NCBI RefSeq assembly: GCF_947502395.1
Contig: NZ_CANMZM010000001.1
Location: forward strand, 930,001-994,000
Direction of reading: 5' to 3'
Source of the DNA: an uncultured Erythrobacter sp.
GTDB lineage: Bacteria; Pseudomonadota; Alphaproteobacteria; Sphingomonadales; Sphingomonadaceae
Length of the DNA: 64,000 nt
In this document: positions 26,646 to 35,911 of the stretch, in pieces
How the letters are laid out: every line of letters starts with the position of its first letter
Numbering within the stretch: position 1 is the first letter of the stretch
Program-made: the position numbers and the translations under genes
Notes under the pieces: model-generated
The model's database searches: none
Told to the model about the DNA's origin: nothing
What the model saw: only the letters and a program-made list of their open reading frames with translations

Positions 26646-27278
26646 TTAATGGTTCACTTGGGGTTCAATCTGAGGTTCCAATTTCGCCTCAAGTTTGAGA
26701 CGGACGGCTTCGGCAGCATGGCGTGCGCCAAGCTTGTGCATCATGTTGGCACGGTGGATTTCAACGGTGCGCGGGCTGATCTCCAGTTCCCGAGCGATGA
26801 CTTTGTTGCTGCTTCCTTGGGCGAGCCATTCCAGGACTTCCCGTTCACGGCCCGACAGACTGGCAATACGGTCGCGAGCTTCGATCATTCGACGACGAGC
26901 CGCGCCAAACACTTCGGCTTCCTTCTCAATCCGGGTGAGACACCTTTCGAACCGACCCGGATCAAGTGGAAGTGAAAGGTAATCAAGCGCCCCCGCTTTG
27001 ATCGCCTCCACAATCCTGCCCGGACGAGGGTCAGTTTCGATTGCGATAAGGGGCAACCAGATGCCCAAGCGACTTAGTCGATCCAAGATCATCGATACTC
27101 CGCCCTGATCAGGCAGATCTCGAGCAACGATGATCCCTTCGCGTGGAGGATGAGAGGATAATTCCGAAATGTCGCCATACACTTCCGAATGGTGGCCGAG
27201 TGAAAACCCGACACGAGCCAATTCGGCGCGATGGCGACTGCTGGAATCGATGAAATGGAGGGTGGCTTTGCGTGACAT
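26646..27278 (-). CDS. LuxR-type response regulator with degenerate receiver domain
   Basis: This 210-residue protein has a FixJ/NarL-like layout. The C-terminal HTH (about 141-196) is canonical: LSGREREVLEWLAQGSSNKV, IARELEISPRTVEIHRANMM HKLGARHAAE. The N-terminal receiver-like domain has lost key residues: the position four before the conserved Pro, normally the phospho-acceptor Asp, is Ala52 (VARDLP), and the Lys of the usual KP pair is Leu103 (LSLPLDP). Regulation by phosphorylation is therefore unlikely, though Asp54 nearby could be used. The start at 27278 is preferred over 27302. No kinase is adjacent; it lies downstream of the Anbu operon on the same strand. Confidence 0.85.
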   Translation of the reverse strand: MSRKATLHFIDSSSRHRAELARVGFSLGHHSEVYGDISELSSHPPREGIIVARDLPDQGGVSMILDRLSRLGIWLPLIAIETDPRPGRIVEAIKAGALDYLSLPLDPGRFERCLTRIEKEAEVFGAARRRMIEARDRIASLSGREREVLEWLAQGSSNKVIARELEISPRTVEIHRANMMHKLGARHAAEAVRLKLEAKLEPQIEPQVNH

Positions 27279-27448
27279 GCTTAGTGTCGTGCGCTCACCC
27301 AAATTTTAATTCACGCGGCACTAACTCCATTGTCGAGCATTAGCGCCCAGATTTTACCCAAAATAGTGAATCTCTGACAATAAATTCATCCGGAACGGAT
27401 CATTTGTTTGCAACTCATCCAAAGTTATTCACGGATTAGTCTCTTATT

Positions 27449-28186
27449 CTACTGCGAATCGAGGCTGTAACCGGGTAAAGACTGAAAAGCTGACCGCAAT
27501 GCATCGCCCCAATTCGAAGAGATTGTCTCGAAATAGACATCCCCTTGATTGACACGGCGCTTGTGGGTCGGGGCAAAATCATCTTTGCCGATCACCATCA
27601 GATCTAGCGGTAAACCGACCGACAAGTTCGCCTTCAGAGTGGAGTCGAAGGAAACCATGAGCAGCTTCACTGCGTCTTCAATACTCATATCGGCATCGTA
27701 ACCCCGGATCAGGATCGGGCGACCATACTTTGTTTCGCCAATCTGGAAGAAGGGTGTGTCAGAGCTTGCCTCGATAAAGTTGCCTTCCGGATAGATCATG
27801 AAGAGGCGCGGTTCCATTCCCGCGATCTGACCAGCAAGGATGATTGAAGCGGTAAATCGGTTGGTCGTGCTGTTCGCATCTTGAACTTCGCTGATAGTCT
27901 GGCGCAGCAGCTTGCCGATTTCGGTCGCGACCGTGAACATGGTGGGTCCGTTGAGCAAAGTCGTGTCGCGTTCACCGGGCTGTTTGGTACGCTCTTCAAG
28001 CTTGCTGACAACTGCTTGCGTCGTGGCCAGATTTCCCGCCGTCATGACCGATATCATCCGTTCGCCCGGGACCTGCCAAGAGAACATCTTGCGAAAGACA
28101 GATATGTTGTCGACACCCGAATTGGTCCGTGTGTCGCTCATCAAGACTAGGCCCTTGCTGAGCACCATGCCAACGCAATATGTCAT
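27449..28186 (-). CDS. Anbu, proteasome-like Ntn-hydrolase
   Basis: Anbu (ancestral beta subunit, COG3484) is a bacterial homologue of proteasome beta subunits whose substrate is unknown. This 245-residue protein starts MTYCVGMVLSKGLVLMSDTR. After removal of the Met, Thr1 is the predicted nucleophile, with Asp17 and Lys32 (VFRKMFSW) completing the proteasome-type active site. The ATG at 28186 is required for a free N-terminal Thr, so the in-frame extension to 28267 is rejected; AAGGAAG precedes the ATG. It is the last gene of an operon with ATP-grasp, alpha-E and transglutaminase proteins, the classical Anbu neighbourhood. Confidence 0.93.
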   Translation of the reverse strand: MTYCVGMVLSKGLVLMSDTRTNSGVDNISVFRKMFSWQVPGERMISVMTAGNLATTQAVVSKLEERTKQPGERDTTLLNGPTMFTVATEIGKLLRQTISEVQDANSTTNRFTASIILAGQIAGMEPRLFMIYPEGNFIEASSDTPFFQIGETKYGRPILIRGYDADMSIEDAVKLLMVSFDSTLKANLSVGLPLDLMVIGKDDFAPTHKRRVNQGDVYFETISSNWGDALRSAFQSLPGYSLDSQ

Positions 28187-28211
28187 TGTGATTTCTTCCT
28201 TACTGGCCCGT

Positions 28212-29021
28212 CTACTGGCTCTGCTGCTCAACTTCGAGATCGACACTGAGTACTTGTTCGTTCGCACCGAAGCTGATGCCGGTTACGGGGGCTGCATCAC
28301 GGTAATCACGCCCCGTAGCAACCCGAACATAGCGCGGGTCGGGACTAATTCCGTTTGAAACGTCAAAGCCAACCCATCCAAGTCCATCAATGTGCGCCTC
28401 GGCCCAGGCGTGGCTCGCTTCTTGGGTGACCCGGTCGTTCATCATGAGATAGCCAGAAACATATCGCGCCGGAATATCGAGCATGCGCGCGGCACCGATA
28501 AATATATGCGTATGATCCTGACAAACACCTTCCCCTGCCGCAACGGCCTCCTCTGCCTTGGTAGCAACACCAGTTGCCCCCTTCGCATAGGGCACTCGTT
28601 CAGCAATATGGGTGGAAAGCTCGTGCAGGAAATTGACACCGGCATCCTTGGCTGGTCCAACCTCACGCAGCAGGGCGCGCATCTGAGGCCCAGGTTTGGT
28701 TAGCTCTGTCTGGTCCAGGAAGCTCCACAATGGGAGGTGTCCGGAATGCCGACCGATCACTCCGGCATAATCGCGCGTTTCGACCTTGCCCTGGCACGTA
28801 ACCGTAACATCGCAGGCGCCAGGGTCGACTGCGATCAGTGTCACCGTGTTGTGGTTCTGATCCTCATATTGGAGCTCAGGGTGAGCATTCTCATACAGCA
28901 TATCCCATTCGAGGATCTGCTGGCCTTGGGTCTCCTTCGGCATCTTTCGCAGGCGTTGGAGCGCATGAATCACCGGCTCTTTAAAAGCGTATCGGGTGGA
29001 ATGGCGGATCGCGAGTTTCAT
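28212..29021 (-). CDS. Transglutaminase-like protein of the Anbu operon
   Basis: This 269-residue protein has an N-terminal beta domain beginning MKLAIRHSTRYAFKEPVIHA (the bacterial transglutaminase N-terminal domain) and a papain-like transglutaminase core with Cys in AAGEGVCQDHTHIFIGAARM, His in EASHAWAEAHIDG and Asp in VGFDVSNGISPDPRYVRVA. Such enzymes can cleave or form amide bonds. In Anbu operons it is proposed, with the ATP-grasp and alpha-E proteins, to take part in peptide ligation or modification. It ends 25 bp before anbu and starts 10 bp after the alpha-E gene. Confidence 0.93.
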   Translation of the reverse strand: MKLAIRHSTRYAFKEPVIHALQRLRKMPKETQGQQILEWDMLYENAHPELQYEDQNHNTVTLIAVDPGACDVTVTCQGKVETRDYAGVIGRHSGHLPLWSFLDQTELTKPGPQMRALLREVGPAKDAGVNFLHELSTHIAERVPYAKGATGVATKAEEAVAAGEGVCQDHTHIFIGAARMLDIPARYVSGYLMMNDRVTQEASHAWAEAHIDGLGWVGFDVSNGISPDPRYVRVATGRDYRDAAPVTGISFGANEQVLSVDLEVEQQSQ

Positions 29022-29031
29022 GTCCTGTTCC

Positions 29032-29976
29032 TCACGCGAGAAATCTGTAGTCTTCGGTTATTGCTTCACCAATCGCCGTATTATGGGCCATGAACTCGAT
29101 CAGAAACTCATGGAGGCCCTGGTCGAAGATCGCATCGACTGTGTGTCCGGAAATATCGCTCTCCCTGGCAGCCAGTAAGGCCGAGCACTTCCCCTCACGC
29201 TCATGCAGTCGCGCAAGCCCGGTGAGATGAACGCGCACCGCGTTGCGGCAGAATGCAAGACTCCGCGGGAAACGATCATCGAGCACCAGAAACTCAACTA
29301 TGGACGGCGCATCGATATTGCCGTGGTTGATCCAGCTGTAGCTGCTCACCCCGGCGACCGAGCGCAGAACCTGCTCCCACTGACCGGTATCAAGACTGGA
29401 ACCCACATAGGAAAGGGAGGGAAGCAACAGATAATATTTCATATCGAGAATGCGCGCGGTGCTTTCTGCGCGTTCAAGATAGGTGCCAGCGCGCGCAAAA
29501 TGGTGACCTTCATCGCGCAAGATCGTCCCATCCATCGCACCGTGGATCTCCATCCCTGTGCGCCTTAACCGGGTGACAACATCGCCCAGTGCCGATTGAC
29601 TGATCGGTCGGCTCAACTGGTTGTCGAGCTTCATCCAATTTTCATTGACCGCTTCCCACACCTGGCTTGAAATATGGGTGCGCGCGGTGCGAGCATTGCT
29701 TCGCACGGCCCCCATCATTTCCCGAACATTTGCAGGGTTCGCGCGGTCGCGAAGAACGAAATTCCAAACAGTTGCGCCGTCATAGGTGTCAGAAGCAGCT
29801 TCGAATGAGGACTTAAGTCCAAGGGTCGAAATAACCGACCGCCATTCCTCCTCAGCACTCTGGACATCGCGAGTGAGTGCCATGCGCAGGCCAGCTTCAA
29901 GTAATCGAGCGGTGTTCTCAGCCCGCTCCAGATAGCGAAACATCCAGAAGAGACCATTGGCGGTGCGGCCTAGCAT
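29032..29976 (-). CDS. Alpha-E domain protein of the Anbu operon
   Basis: This 314-residue all-helical alpha-E (DUF403) protein starts MLGRTANGLFWMFRYLERAE, the typical family start, with later repeats of the same theme (HHFARAGTYLERAESTARIL). Its biochemical role is unknown; it is nearly always encoded next to a circularly permuted ATP-grasp protein and a transglutaminase-like protein and is thought to act with them. The ATG at 29976 follows GGGGGGAC with good spacing and matches the family start; an ATG at 29994 that overlaps the previous stop is the alternative. Confidence 0.92.
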   Translation of the reverse strand: MLGRTANGLFWMFRYLERAENTARLLEAGLRMALTRDVQSAEEEWRSVISTLGLKSSFEAASDTYDGATVWNFVLRDRANPANVREMMGAVRSNARTARTHISSQVWEAVNENWMKLDNQLSRPISQSALGDVVTRLRRTGMEIHGAMDGTILRDEGHHFARAGTYLERAESTARILDMKYYLLLPSLSYVGSSLDTGQWEQVLRSVAGVSSYSWINHGNIDAPSIVEFLVLDDRFPRSLAFCRNAVRVHLTGLARLHEREGKCSALLAARESDISGHTVDAIFDQGLHEFLIEFMAHNTAIGEAITEDYRFLA

Positions 29977-29993
29977 ATGCGTGCGTCCCCCCA

Positions 29994-31448
29994 TCAGTCT
30001 TTCAGCACCCAAGTATCTTTTGTGCCGCCCCCTTGTGAGGAGTTGACCACGAGCGAACCCGGTTTGAGAGCGACACGGCTAAGCCCACCCGGAGTGATGT
30101 CGACGCCATCTGGTGAGACCAGCACATAGGGTCGCAAGTCGACATGGCGCGGGGCCAGGCCTGCGCGGGTGTAAATCGGGCAGGTCGACAATGAGAGAGT
30201 TGGCTGGGCAATGTAGTTTTCCGGCTTAGCCTCAAGCTTTGCGCGGAAAGCTTTGATTTCCTTCTTGGTCGCGGTTGGCCCGATCAGCATACCGTATCCG
30301 CCAGACCCGTGGACTTCTTTCACTACCAACTCATCGAGATTGTCGAGCACATAGGCGAGGCTATCGCTGTCCGCACAACGCCACGTCTTTACATTAGGCA
30401 AAAGTGGTTTCTCACCGGTGTAGAACTCGACGATCTCCGGCATGAAAGAATAGATCGCCTTATCGTCAGAAATACCCGTTCCCGGCGCATTGGCGATAGT
30501 TACCCCGCCCGCGCGATAGACATCCATTATGCCGGGCACTCCGAGTACGCTATCCGGATGGAATGTCAGCGGGTCGAGATATTCATCGTCCACCCGGCGG
30601 TAGATCACATCCACCGGCTCAAACCCGCGCGTTGTGCGCATCTGCACCTTGCCGTCGATCACTCGAAGGTCGCTGCCTTCGACCAGCTCGGCCCCCATTT
30701 GGTCGGCAAGGAAGGCATGCTCATAATAAGCGGAATTGTAGATACCCGGGGTCAGGACAGCGACAGTGGGTTCGCGCCCTCCGCTCGCGTCAAATTGCGG
30801 CGGAGCACAAGCCGCGAGAGAGCGAGCCAGACGGCGTGGGTAATTCGAGACCGGTTCGACCCCGACCTGACTGAACAGGTCCGGGAACATCGCCATCATC
30901 GTCTCGCGATTTTCGAGCATGTAAGACACGCCCGAAGGTGTGCGGGCATTGTCCTCAAGAACAAACCACTCATCGGGTCCTGTGCGGACCAAATCGATGC
31001 CGACAATATGGGTGTAGATGCCTCCCGGTGGCGTATGACCAACCATATTCGGGAGCCATGCGGCATTGTCTCGAAGCAGACGCTCCGGAAGTCGGCCAGA
31101 GCGCACGATCTCCTGCCGATGATAGAGGTCGTAGAGGAAGGCATTGAGCGCACGCACCCGCTGTTCGATCCCACGAGCGAGCCTGCGCCATTCGCCCGCT
31201 GTGATAATGCGCGGCACCATGTCGAAAGGGATCAGGCGTTCCTCGGCCTCATCTTCGCCATAGACATTGAAAGTGATGCCCGTTCGGCGAAAGCTCTCGT
31301 CTGCTTCGGAGTTTTTGCGCTTTAGGTAGGAGGCTTCTTGTCCTTCATACCATTGGCCATAGGCGGCGTAAGCGGGACGCACATCTCCCGCTCCATCGGT
31401 CATCTCATCAAAATTGCCCGATCCATCGGGCGAAGCGCCACCAGCCAT
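29994..31448 (-). CDS. Circularly permuted ATP-grasp type 2 protein
   Basis: This 484-residue protein of the circularly permuted ATP-grasp type 2 family has motifs NFDEMTDGAGDVRPAYAAYG near the start, DMVPRIITAGEWRRLARGIE, GIYTHIVGIDLVRTGPDEWF with VLEDNARTPSGVSYMLENRE (nucleotide or acceptor site), GTGISDDKAIYSFMPEIVEF, KEVHGSGGYGMLIGP and SSQGGGTKDTWVLKD at the C-terminus. ATP-grasp enzymes join a carboxylate to an amine, so a peptide-tagging or peptide-synthesis reaction is plausible. The ATG at 31448 has GGGGACAG upstream and is preferred over 31469. It is the first gene of the Anbu operon. Confidence 0.93.
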   Translation of the reverse strand: MAGGASPDGSGNFDEMTDGAGDVRPAYAAYGQWYEGQEASYLKRKNSEADESFRRTGITFNVYGEDEAEERLIPFDMVPRIITAGEWRRLARGIEQRVRALNAFLYDLYHRQEIVRSGRLPERLLRDNAAWLPNMVGHTPPGGIYTHIVGIDLVRTGPDEWFVLEDNARTPSGVSYMLENRETMMAMFPDLFSQVGVEPVSNYPRRLARSLAACAPPQFDASGGREPTVAVLTPGIYNSAYYEHAFLADQMGAELVEGSDLRVIDGKVQMRTTRGFEPVDVIYRRVDDEYLDPLTFHPDSVLGVPGIMDVYRAGGVTIANAPGTGISDDKAIYSFMPEIVEFYTGEKPLLPNVKTWRCADSDSLAYVLDNLDELVVKEVHGSGGYGMLIGPTATKKEIKAFRAKLEAKPENYIAQPTLSLSTCPIYTRAGLAPRHVDLRPYVLVSPDGVDITPGGLSRVALKPGSLVVNSSQGGGTKDTWVLKD

Positions 31449-31546
31449 CTGTCCCCACACGCTTATCACAAGTGCAGAATGGCAATGTAACGCTCGAACT
31501 CTAAAAGAAAAGCGCGTCTTTCGGTATTCGCAAAAAGAGGTGCAAA

Positions 31547-32329
31547 TCAGTCATTTTGCCGGTCGAGTTCAGCCAGAACCGCAAGGATTGCGTTGGGATC
31601 ATAAGTAAAGCCGGAATGCGTGCAGCGCAGGGCAATCGCGTGGTCCCGTTCACCCGGCTTACCCGCAGCGCTACGAGGGCCAATCGCGCCATCATTCGGA
31701 CTCCAGAAAGCGATGGTTTCAACATCGGGCTTTTCCGAAGCATCGGTTTCAATCGGCGGCTCATCCACACTATGACCCGCAATCACAGAATAGAGCCGCC
31801 AGATGTTATTGTTGCGCGGGCTCCCCGAAAAAGGGGAGCCCATGGTGATGACTTTGGTGATAAGGTCGGGATGCAATTTGGCAAGCTCACGCGCGTAAAG
31901 CCCGCCAAGGCTCCACCCAACCAGCGCGACAGAGCCTCCATTCTTCTCGCAAACCTCGGCAAGGCGACCTTCAAGAGCTCCCAGAGTTTCCTCCGCGACC
32001 CCCCAATTGCGGCCCTGCCCCCAGTCTTTGACCGTGTGACCAGCCTCCTCCAAACGCTCGGCCATATATTGCATCCGCGACGGGCCATGACCAAAGCCGG
32101 GGAAGAGGATCACAGTTTGTGGGTTTTCTGCGAGCGGTACTTCAAACTTTCGGATCAATCGTCGTGCCGGCTCGATCAGCAAATCCGCCTCAGCCATAAG
32201 TTTGAACAGGCTGGGCTTGCCCTTTTCCTCTTCCGAATAATCGCCGGTTGCCAATGCAATGCGACGCGCAAGTTCGGTCTCATTGAGAGCCGCTTTGGAA
32301 GAAGCGAGAAAATGTTCAACCGGGGACAT
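31547..32329 (-). CDS. Alpha/beta hydrolase
   Basis: This 260-residue alpha/beta-hydrolase fold protein has the oxyanion region TVILFPGFGHGPSRMQYMAE, nucleophile elbow VGWSLGGLYAREL, Asp in FWSPNDGAIGP and the terminal His in RCTHSGFTYDPNAIL. The GFG.GPS and MA-L motifs recall lipase- or PGAP1-like esterases. There is no signal peptide, so it is cytoplasmic. It lies 98 bp upstream of the Anbu operon on the same strand and could share its transcript, but no functional link is known. Confidence 0.85.
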   Translation of the reverse strand: MSPVEHFLASSKAALNETELARRIALATGDYSEEEKGKPSLFKLMAEADLLIEPARRLIRKFEVPLAENPQTVILFPGFGHGPSRMQYMAERLEEAGHTVKDWGQGRNWGVAEETLGALEGRLAEVCEKNGGSVALVGWSLGGLYARELAKLHPDLITKVITMGSPFSGSPRNNNIWRLYSVIAGHSVDEPPIETDASEKPDVETIAFWSPNDGAIGPRSAAGKPGERDHAIALRCTHSGFTYDPNAILAVLAELDRQND

Positions 32330-32408
32330 CGGCTCTCATATACACACTGAGCCAATGAACGCATAGTGAAGGCTTCGTGAGGTACCCGTTCACTCCAACG
32401 GCTCGACG

Positions 32409-32438
32409 AAAAAGCGGCCAGGTCGCCCCAGCCGCTTT
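32409..32438 (-). terminator. Terminator of the DUF3617 lipoprotein gene
   Basis: On the minus strand AAAGCGGC and GCCGCTTT form a stem ending in a five-T run (32413-32409), starting 24 bp past the lipoprotein stop. Confidence 0.65.
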
Positions 32439-32461
32439 TCAAATGCAGTCAATGCACCAGT

Positions 32462-33034
32462 TTACCCGGTGCAGTCACCCACGCGCTTGCCGTTGCTCTT
32501 TGCACTGATGCTCATCGCACCCATCTCAGAGCCTTCCATGGAGATGTCCATTTCCATAGCGTAGCTTGTTTCATCATAGGTGCCGGTGTTGGTGATCTTG
32601 GCCACGCCCGAGTTCGGATCAGTGCAGGTCATCGCCATATCGATGGTACCACCAGCAAACTGGAACTTTGAGTATTCGCAGTCCGCGGCATCGCTGCCTG
32701 AGAACATTTCAGCCGCAGGTTCTTTCGCCTCTTCCTCAGTCACACAGGATTTGGTCGTGTTCTTCTGCCCGCGCATCGCATCAAGCATCGGCCCAACCAT
32801 GCCGCGGGCCTCTTCTGGCAACTGGCTTTCGTCAAATTTGATGTCAACAAACTCGACCGTGTTTTCCCACTCGCCGGGGGAGATGGTCAGGTCAGAATTG
32901 GCGAGGACAGCTTCGGCCTCTGCCTGAGTGATTGTGCCGTCACCGTCTGCGTCGGCTTCCGGCGCGCCGCCACAAGCGGCAAGAGCCAAGGCCGAAGCGA
33001 GAGCGCCTGCGCCCATGAATTTGGCTGTAGTCAT
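32462..33034 (-). CDS. DUF3617 lipoprotein with an EF-hand loop
   Basis: This 190-residue lipoprotein has lipobox LAAC with Cys21. Immediately after it, residues 28-39 (DADGDGTITQAE) match a canonical EF-hand calcium-binding loop with acidic residues at positions 1, 3, 5 and 12. The rest is a DUF3617 domain: ISPGEWENTVEFVDI, KSCVTEEEAKEP and a Cys-containing end (KRVGDCTG), with conserved Cys pairs. DUF3617 proteins are periplasmic and of unknown function. The ATG at 33034 has GGAGG upstream; an in-frame extension to 33223 overlaps uvrB and is rejected. It is divergent from uvrB. Confidence 0.87.
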   Translation of the reverse strand: MTTAKFMGAGALASALALAACGGAPEADADGDGTITQAEAEAVLANSDLTISPGEWENTVEFVDIKFDESQLPEEARGMVGPMLDAMRGQKNTTKSCVTEEEAKEPAAEMFSGSDAADCEYSKFQFAGGTIDMAMTCTDPNSGVAKITNTGTYDETSYAMEMDISMEGSEMGAMSISAKSNGKRVGDCTG

Positions 33035-33122
33035 TTCTAAAGTTCCTCCCTCATTGCGAAAGGGTGAATAGAGACCAAGCCACCGCTTCACAACAGCCAT
33101 CTGATGTACCATATATGTTCGC

Positions 33123-35318
33123 ATGTCAGAATTGGTGATTAGACGCGGGCTGGAAGAGCCCGAAACCGGGGAGGAATTCACTCCGCACCGTCCCGCGAGG
33201 CCGGAAAAGTCGATGCCGGGCAAGCCGTTTAAGCTTGTCTCCGAATATGAGCCCGCTGGCGATCAACCCACTGCGATTGCAGAGCTTGTGGCGGGCACGC
33301 GCGAGGGGGAACAGACGCAAACCCTGCTGGGTGTGACCGGGTCAGGCAAGACCTTCACCATGGCCAGCGTCATCAATGAACTGCAACGTCCTGCCCTGAT
33401 CCTTGCGCCCAACAAGATCCTTGCCGCTCAATTGTATGGCGAGATGAAAAGCTTCTTTCCAGAGAATGCGGTCGAGTATTTCGTCTCCTACTACGACTAT
33501 TACCAACCCGAAGCCTACGTCCCACGCTCCGACACTTACATTGAGAAAGAGTCCTCGGTGAACGAGGCGATCGACCGAATGAGGCACTCGGCCACGCGTG
33601 CACTGCTTGAGCGCGACGATGTGGTGATCGTTGCCTCGGTTTCGTGCCTTTACGGTATTGGATCTGTCGAAACCTATTCGGCGATGATCTTTGACATCAA
33701 GAAAGACGAGAGCGTCGATCAACGCGAGCTGATCCGAAAGCTCGTTGCACTCCAGTACAAGCGCAATGATGCTGCCTTCACACGCGGATGTTTCCGGGTG
33801 CGCGGCGACAATCTGGAGCTCTTCCCCAGCCACTATGAAGACATGGCATGGCGCATCAGCTTTTTTGGCGATGATATTGAAGAGATTGCCGAATTTGACC
33901 CGCTAACCGGCAAGACCGGAGCGAAGCTGGATACAGTACGGGTGTATGCTAACTCGCACTATGTAACGCCCGGCCCAACCATGAAGCAGGCAACCGAAGC
34001 GATCAAATTCGAACTGGCCGAGCGGTTGAAGGAACTGGAAGCAGAGGGTCAGCTCCTGGAGCATCAACGCCTCGAACAACGCACTCATTTTGACCTCGAA
34101 ATGATCGGTGCGACGGGGTCATGCAATGGGATCGAGAACTATTCGCGCTTCCTGACCGGTCGCCTTCCCGGCGAACCGCCGCCAACGCTGTTCGAGTACT
34201 TGCCTGAAAACGCTCTGCTCTTCGTTGATGAAAGCCACCAGACCGTGCCGCAAATCGGCGCGATGGCGCGGGGAGACCATCGCCGCAAGATTACGCTCGC
34301 GGAGTATGGTTTCCGCCTGCCCTCGTGCATTGACAATCGCCCGCTTCGTTTCAACGAATGGGACGCGATGCGCCCGCAAACCGTGGCTGTCTCAGCAACA
34401 CCTGGTCCATGGGAGATGGAGCAAACAGGCGGTGTGTTCGCCGAACAGGTTATCCGTCCCACCGGCCTGATTGACCCGCCGGTCGAAATCCGTCCAGTTG
34501 AAGATCAGGTCCAAGATTGCATTCAGGAATGCCTTGCCACCGCCAAGAAAGGCTATCGCACACTCGTCACCACTCTGACCAAACGCATGGCAGAGGACCT
34601 CACTGAGTTTATGCACGAAGCAGGCGTGAAGGTCCGCTACATGCACTCCGATGTCGAGACGTTGGAGCGTATCGAGCTTATCCGCGACCTGCGCATGGGC
34701 GTGTATGATGTGTTGATCGGCATCAACTTGCTGCGCGAGGGACTTGATATCCCCGAATGCGGCTTGGTTGCGATCTTGGATGCGGACAAGGAAGGCTTCC
34801 TGCGTTCAGAGACTTCGCTTGTTCAAACCATCGGGCGCGCGGCGCGCAACGTCGACGGGCGCGTCATCCTCTACGCCGATCGCGTCACCGGCAGCATGGA
34901 ACGCGCGATGGCCGAGACCGACCGTCGCCGCGAGAAGCAGCGCGCCTTCAACGAAGAGCATGGCATCACCCCACAAACGATCAAGCGTGACATTGCCGAT
35001 ATCGTTGCGCACACCGCGTCGCAGGATGGGGTGACGGTCGATACCGGCGATGATGAGGTCAATAACCTCGTCGGCCATAATCTGCGCAGCTACATTGAAG
35101 ACCTTGAGAAACGCATGCGCGATGCCGCCGCTAATCTTGAGTTCGAAGAAGCAGGCCGCCTGCGCGACGAAATCCGCAGGCTTGAGAATGACGAGTTGGG
35201 CCTGCCCGACGAACAGAAGAAAGCCCCACGCGTGGGGCGCTCAAACGAGGGCAAGCCAGGCACGAGGAAGACACGGTTCGGCAAGACACGAGCCAAGCGG
35301 ATGGGTGGGAAACCGTGA
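33123..35318 (+). CDS. uvrB: UvrABC system protein B
   Basis: UvrB is the damage-verification helicase of nucleotide excision repair, acting between UvrA and UvrC. The 731-residue protein has Walker [13 protein letters not shown], the beta-hairpin [20 protein letters not shown], helicase motif [13 protein letters not shown], motif [14 protein letters not shown] and the C-terminal UVR motif [20 protein letters not shown] for binding UvrC. A basic tail ([20 protein letters not shown]) is typical of alphaproteobacterial UvrB, as is the 30-residue N-terminal extension before [16 protein letters not shown]. It overlaps a downstream lipoprotein gene by 4 nt (GTGA). Confidence 0.97.
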   Translation: MSELVIRRGLEEPETGEEFTPHRPARPEKSMPGKPFKLVSEYEPAGDQPTAIAELVAGTREGEQTQTLLGVTGSGKTFTMASVINELQRPALILAPNKILAAQLYGEMKSFFPENAVEYFVSYYDYYQPEAYVPRSDTYIEKESSVNEAIDRMRHSATRALLERDDVVIVASVSCLYGIGSVETYSAMIFDIKKDESVDQRELIRKLVALQYKRNDAAFTRGCFRVRGDNLELFPSHYEDMAWRISFFGDDIEEIAEFDPLTGKTGAKLDTVRVYANSHYVTPGPTMKQATEAIKFELAERLKELEAEGQLLEHQRLEQRTHFDLEMIGATGSCNGIENYSRFLTGRLPGEPPPTLFEYLPENALLFVDESHQTVPQIGAMARGDHRRKITLAEYGFRLPSCIDNRPLRFNEWDAMRPQTVAVSATPGPWEMEQTGGVFAEQVIRPTGLIDPPVEIRPVEDQVQDCIQECLATAKKGYRTLVTTLTKRMAEDLTEFMHEAGVKVRYMHSDVETLERIELIRDLRMGVYDVLIGINLLREGLDIPECGLVAILDADKEGFLRSETSLVQTIGRAARNVDGRVILYADRVTGSMERAMAETDRRREKQRAFNEEHGITPQTIKRDIADIVAHTASQDGVTVDTGDDEVNNLVGHNLRSYIEDLEKRMRDAAANLEFEEAGRLRDEIRRLENDELGLPDEQKKAPRVGRSNEGKPGTRKTRFGKTRAKRMGGKP

Positions 35319-35911
35319 GGACACTCGCGCTACTCTCACTGCTTCCCCTCGCAGCCTGTAAACCGCCTCCCACGGATGCGGATATGATGCGCGATATGCC
35401 TGAGGCTGCAGAGACTTTCGCTTCCGATCCCCTGCCCTCGCCTGATACCGAAGATGCGATGTGGGCGCTTAGCCAGCGGACCGATGGACGACTAATCTAT
35501 GGTGTTCCGGGAGAAACGGCCGTGCTGTCGATCGATTGCGATATTTCGGCCATCCCGACCCTCCGGATCACCCGCAATTCACCCGCTGACGAAGGCGCTG
35601 GAGCGCTGCTGGCGATGGTTGGCAACGGTCATATCGGGCGGATAAAGGTCGATGCGACCGAAGTAGGGAATGATAGCTTTTGGGTGGGGGAATCGCCGGC
35701 ATTGAATGAGGTTTGGGAGCCTCTTGCCGGGCCCCGTGAACTGACACTGACCGTGCCCGGCGCAGGTATGGTCTCGATCGGTCCAAGCCCAATGCCCGGA
35801 CTGATGATCGAAGCGTGCCGCGCGGGTGAATTGTTAGATGGGGCGGCATTGCTGGAGGCCCAAGAAGGCGAAGATGATGGTGCCGATCTGGACGCGTCAC
35901 CGGTCTCGTAA
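35315..35911 (+). CDS. Hypothetical lipoprotein
   Basis: This 198-residue protein has the lipobox LAAC at Cys15 directly after a short hydrophobic signal ([15 protein letters not shown]). The mature part holds an Ala/Gly-rich beta-type domain with two more Cys ([10 protein letters not shown] and IEACRAGE) that could pair, and an acidic C-terminus. No family is recognised. The GTG start overlaps the uvrB stop (GTGA), so it is translated with uvrB, although a link to repair is not implied. Its 3' end overlaps the convergent dsbD gene by 15 nt. Confidence 0.75.
   Translation: MRTLALLSLLPLAACKPPPTDADMMRDMPEAAETFASDPLPSPDTEDAMWALSQRTDGRLIYGVPGETAVLSIDCDISAIPTLRITRNSPADEGAGALLAMVGNGHIGRIKVDATEVGNDSFWVGESPALNEVWEPLAGPRELTLTVPGAGMVSIGPSPMPGLMIEACRAGELLDGAALLEAQEGEDDGADLDASPVS

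Noticed and set aside
27388..27400. ATCCGGAACGGAT as an EcfG (general stress sigma) promoter
   Set aside because: GGAAC is present but no GTT element lies at the required 16-17 nt spacing on either strand.
30309..31325. A 338-codon open frame on the plus strand over the ATP-grasp gene
   Set aside because: It lies fully antisense to a gene with strong motifs and operon context, and has no ribosome site or domain.
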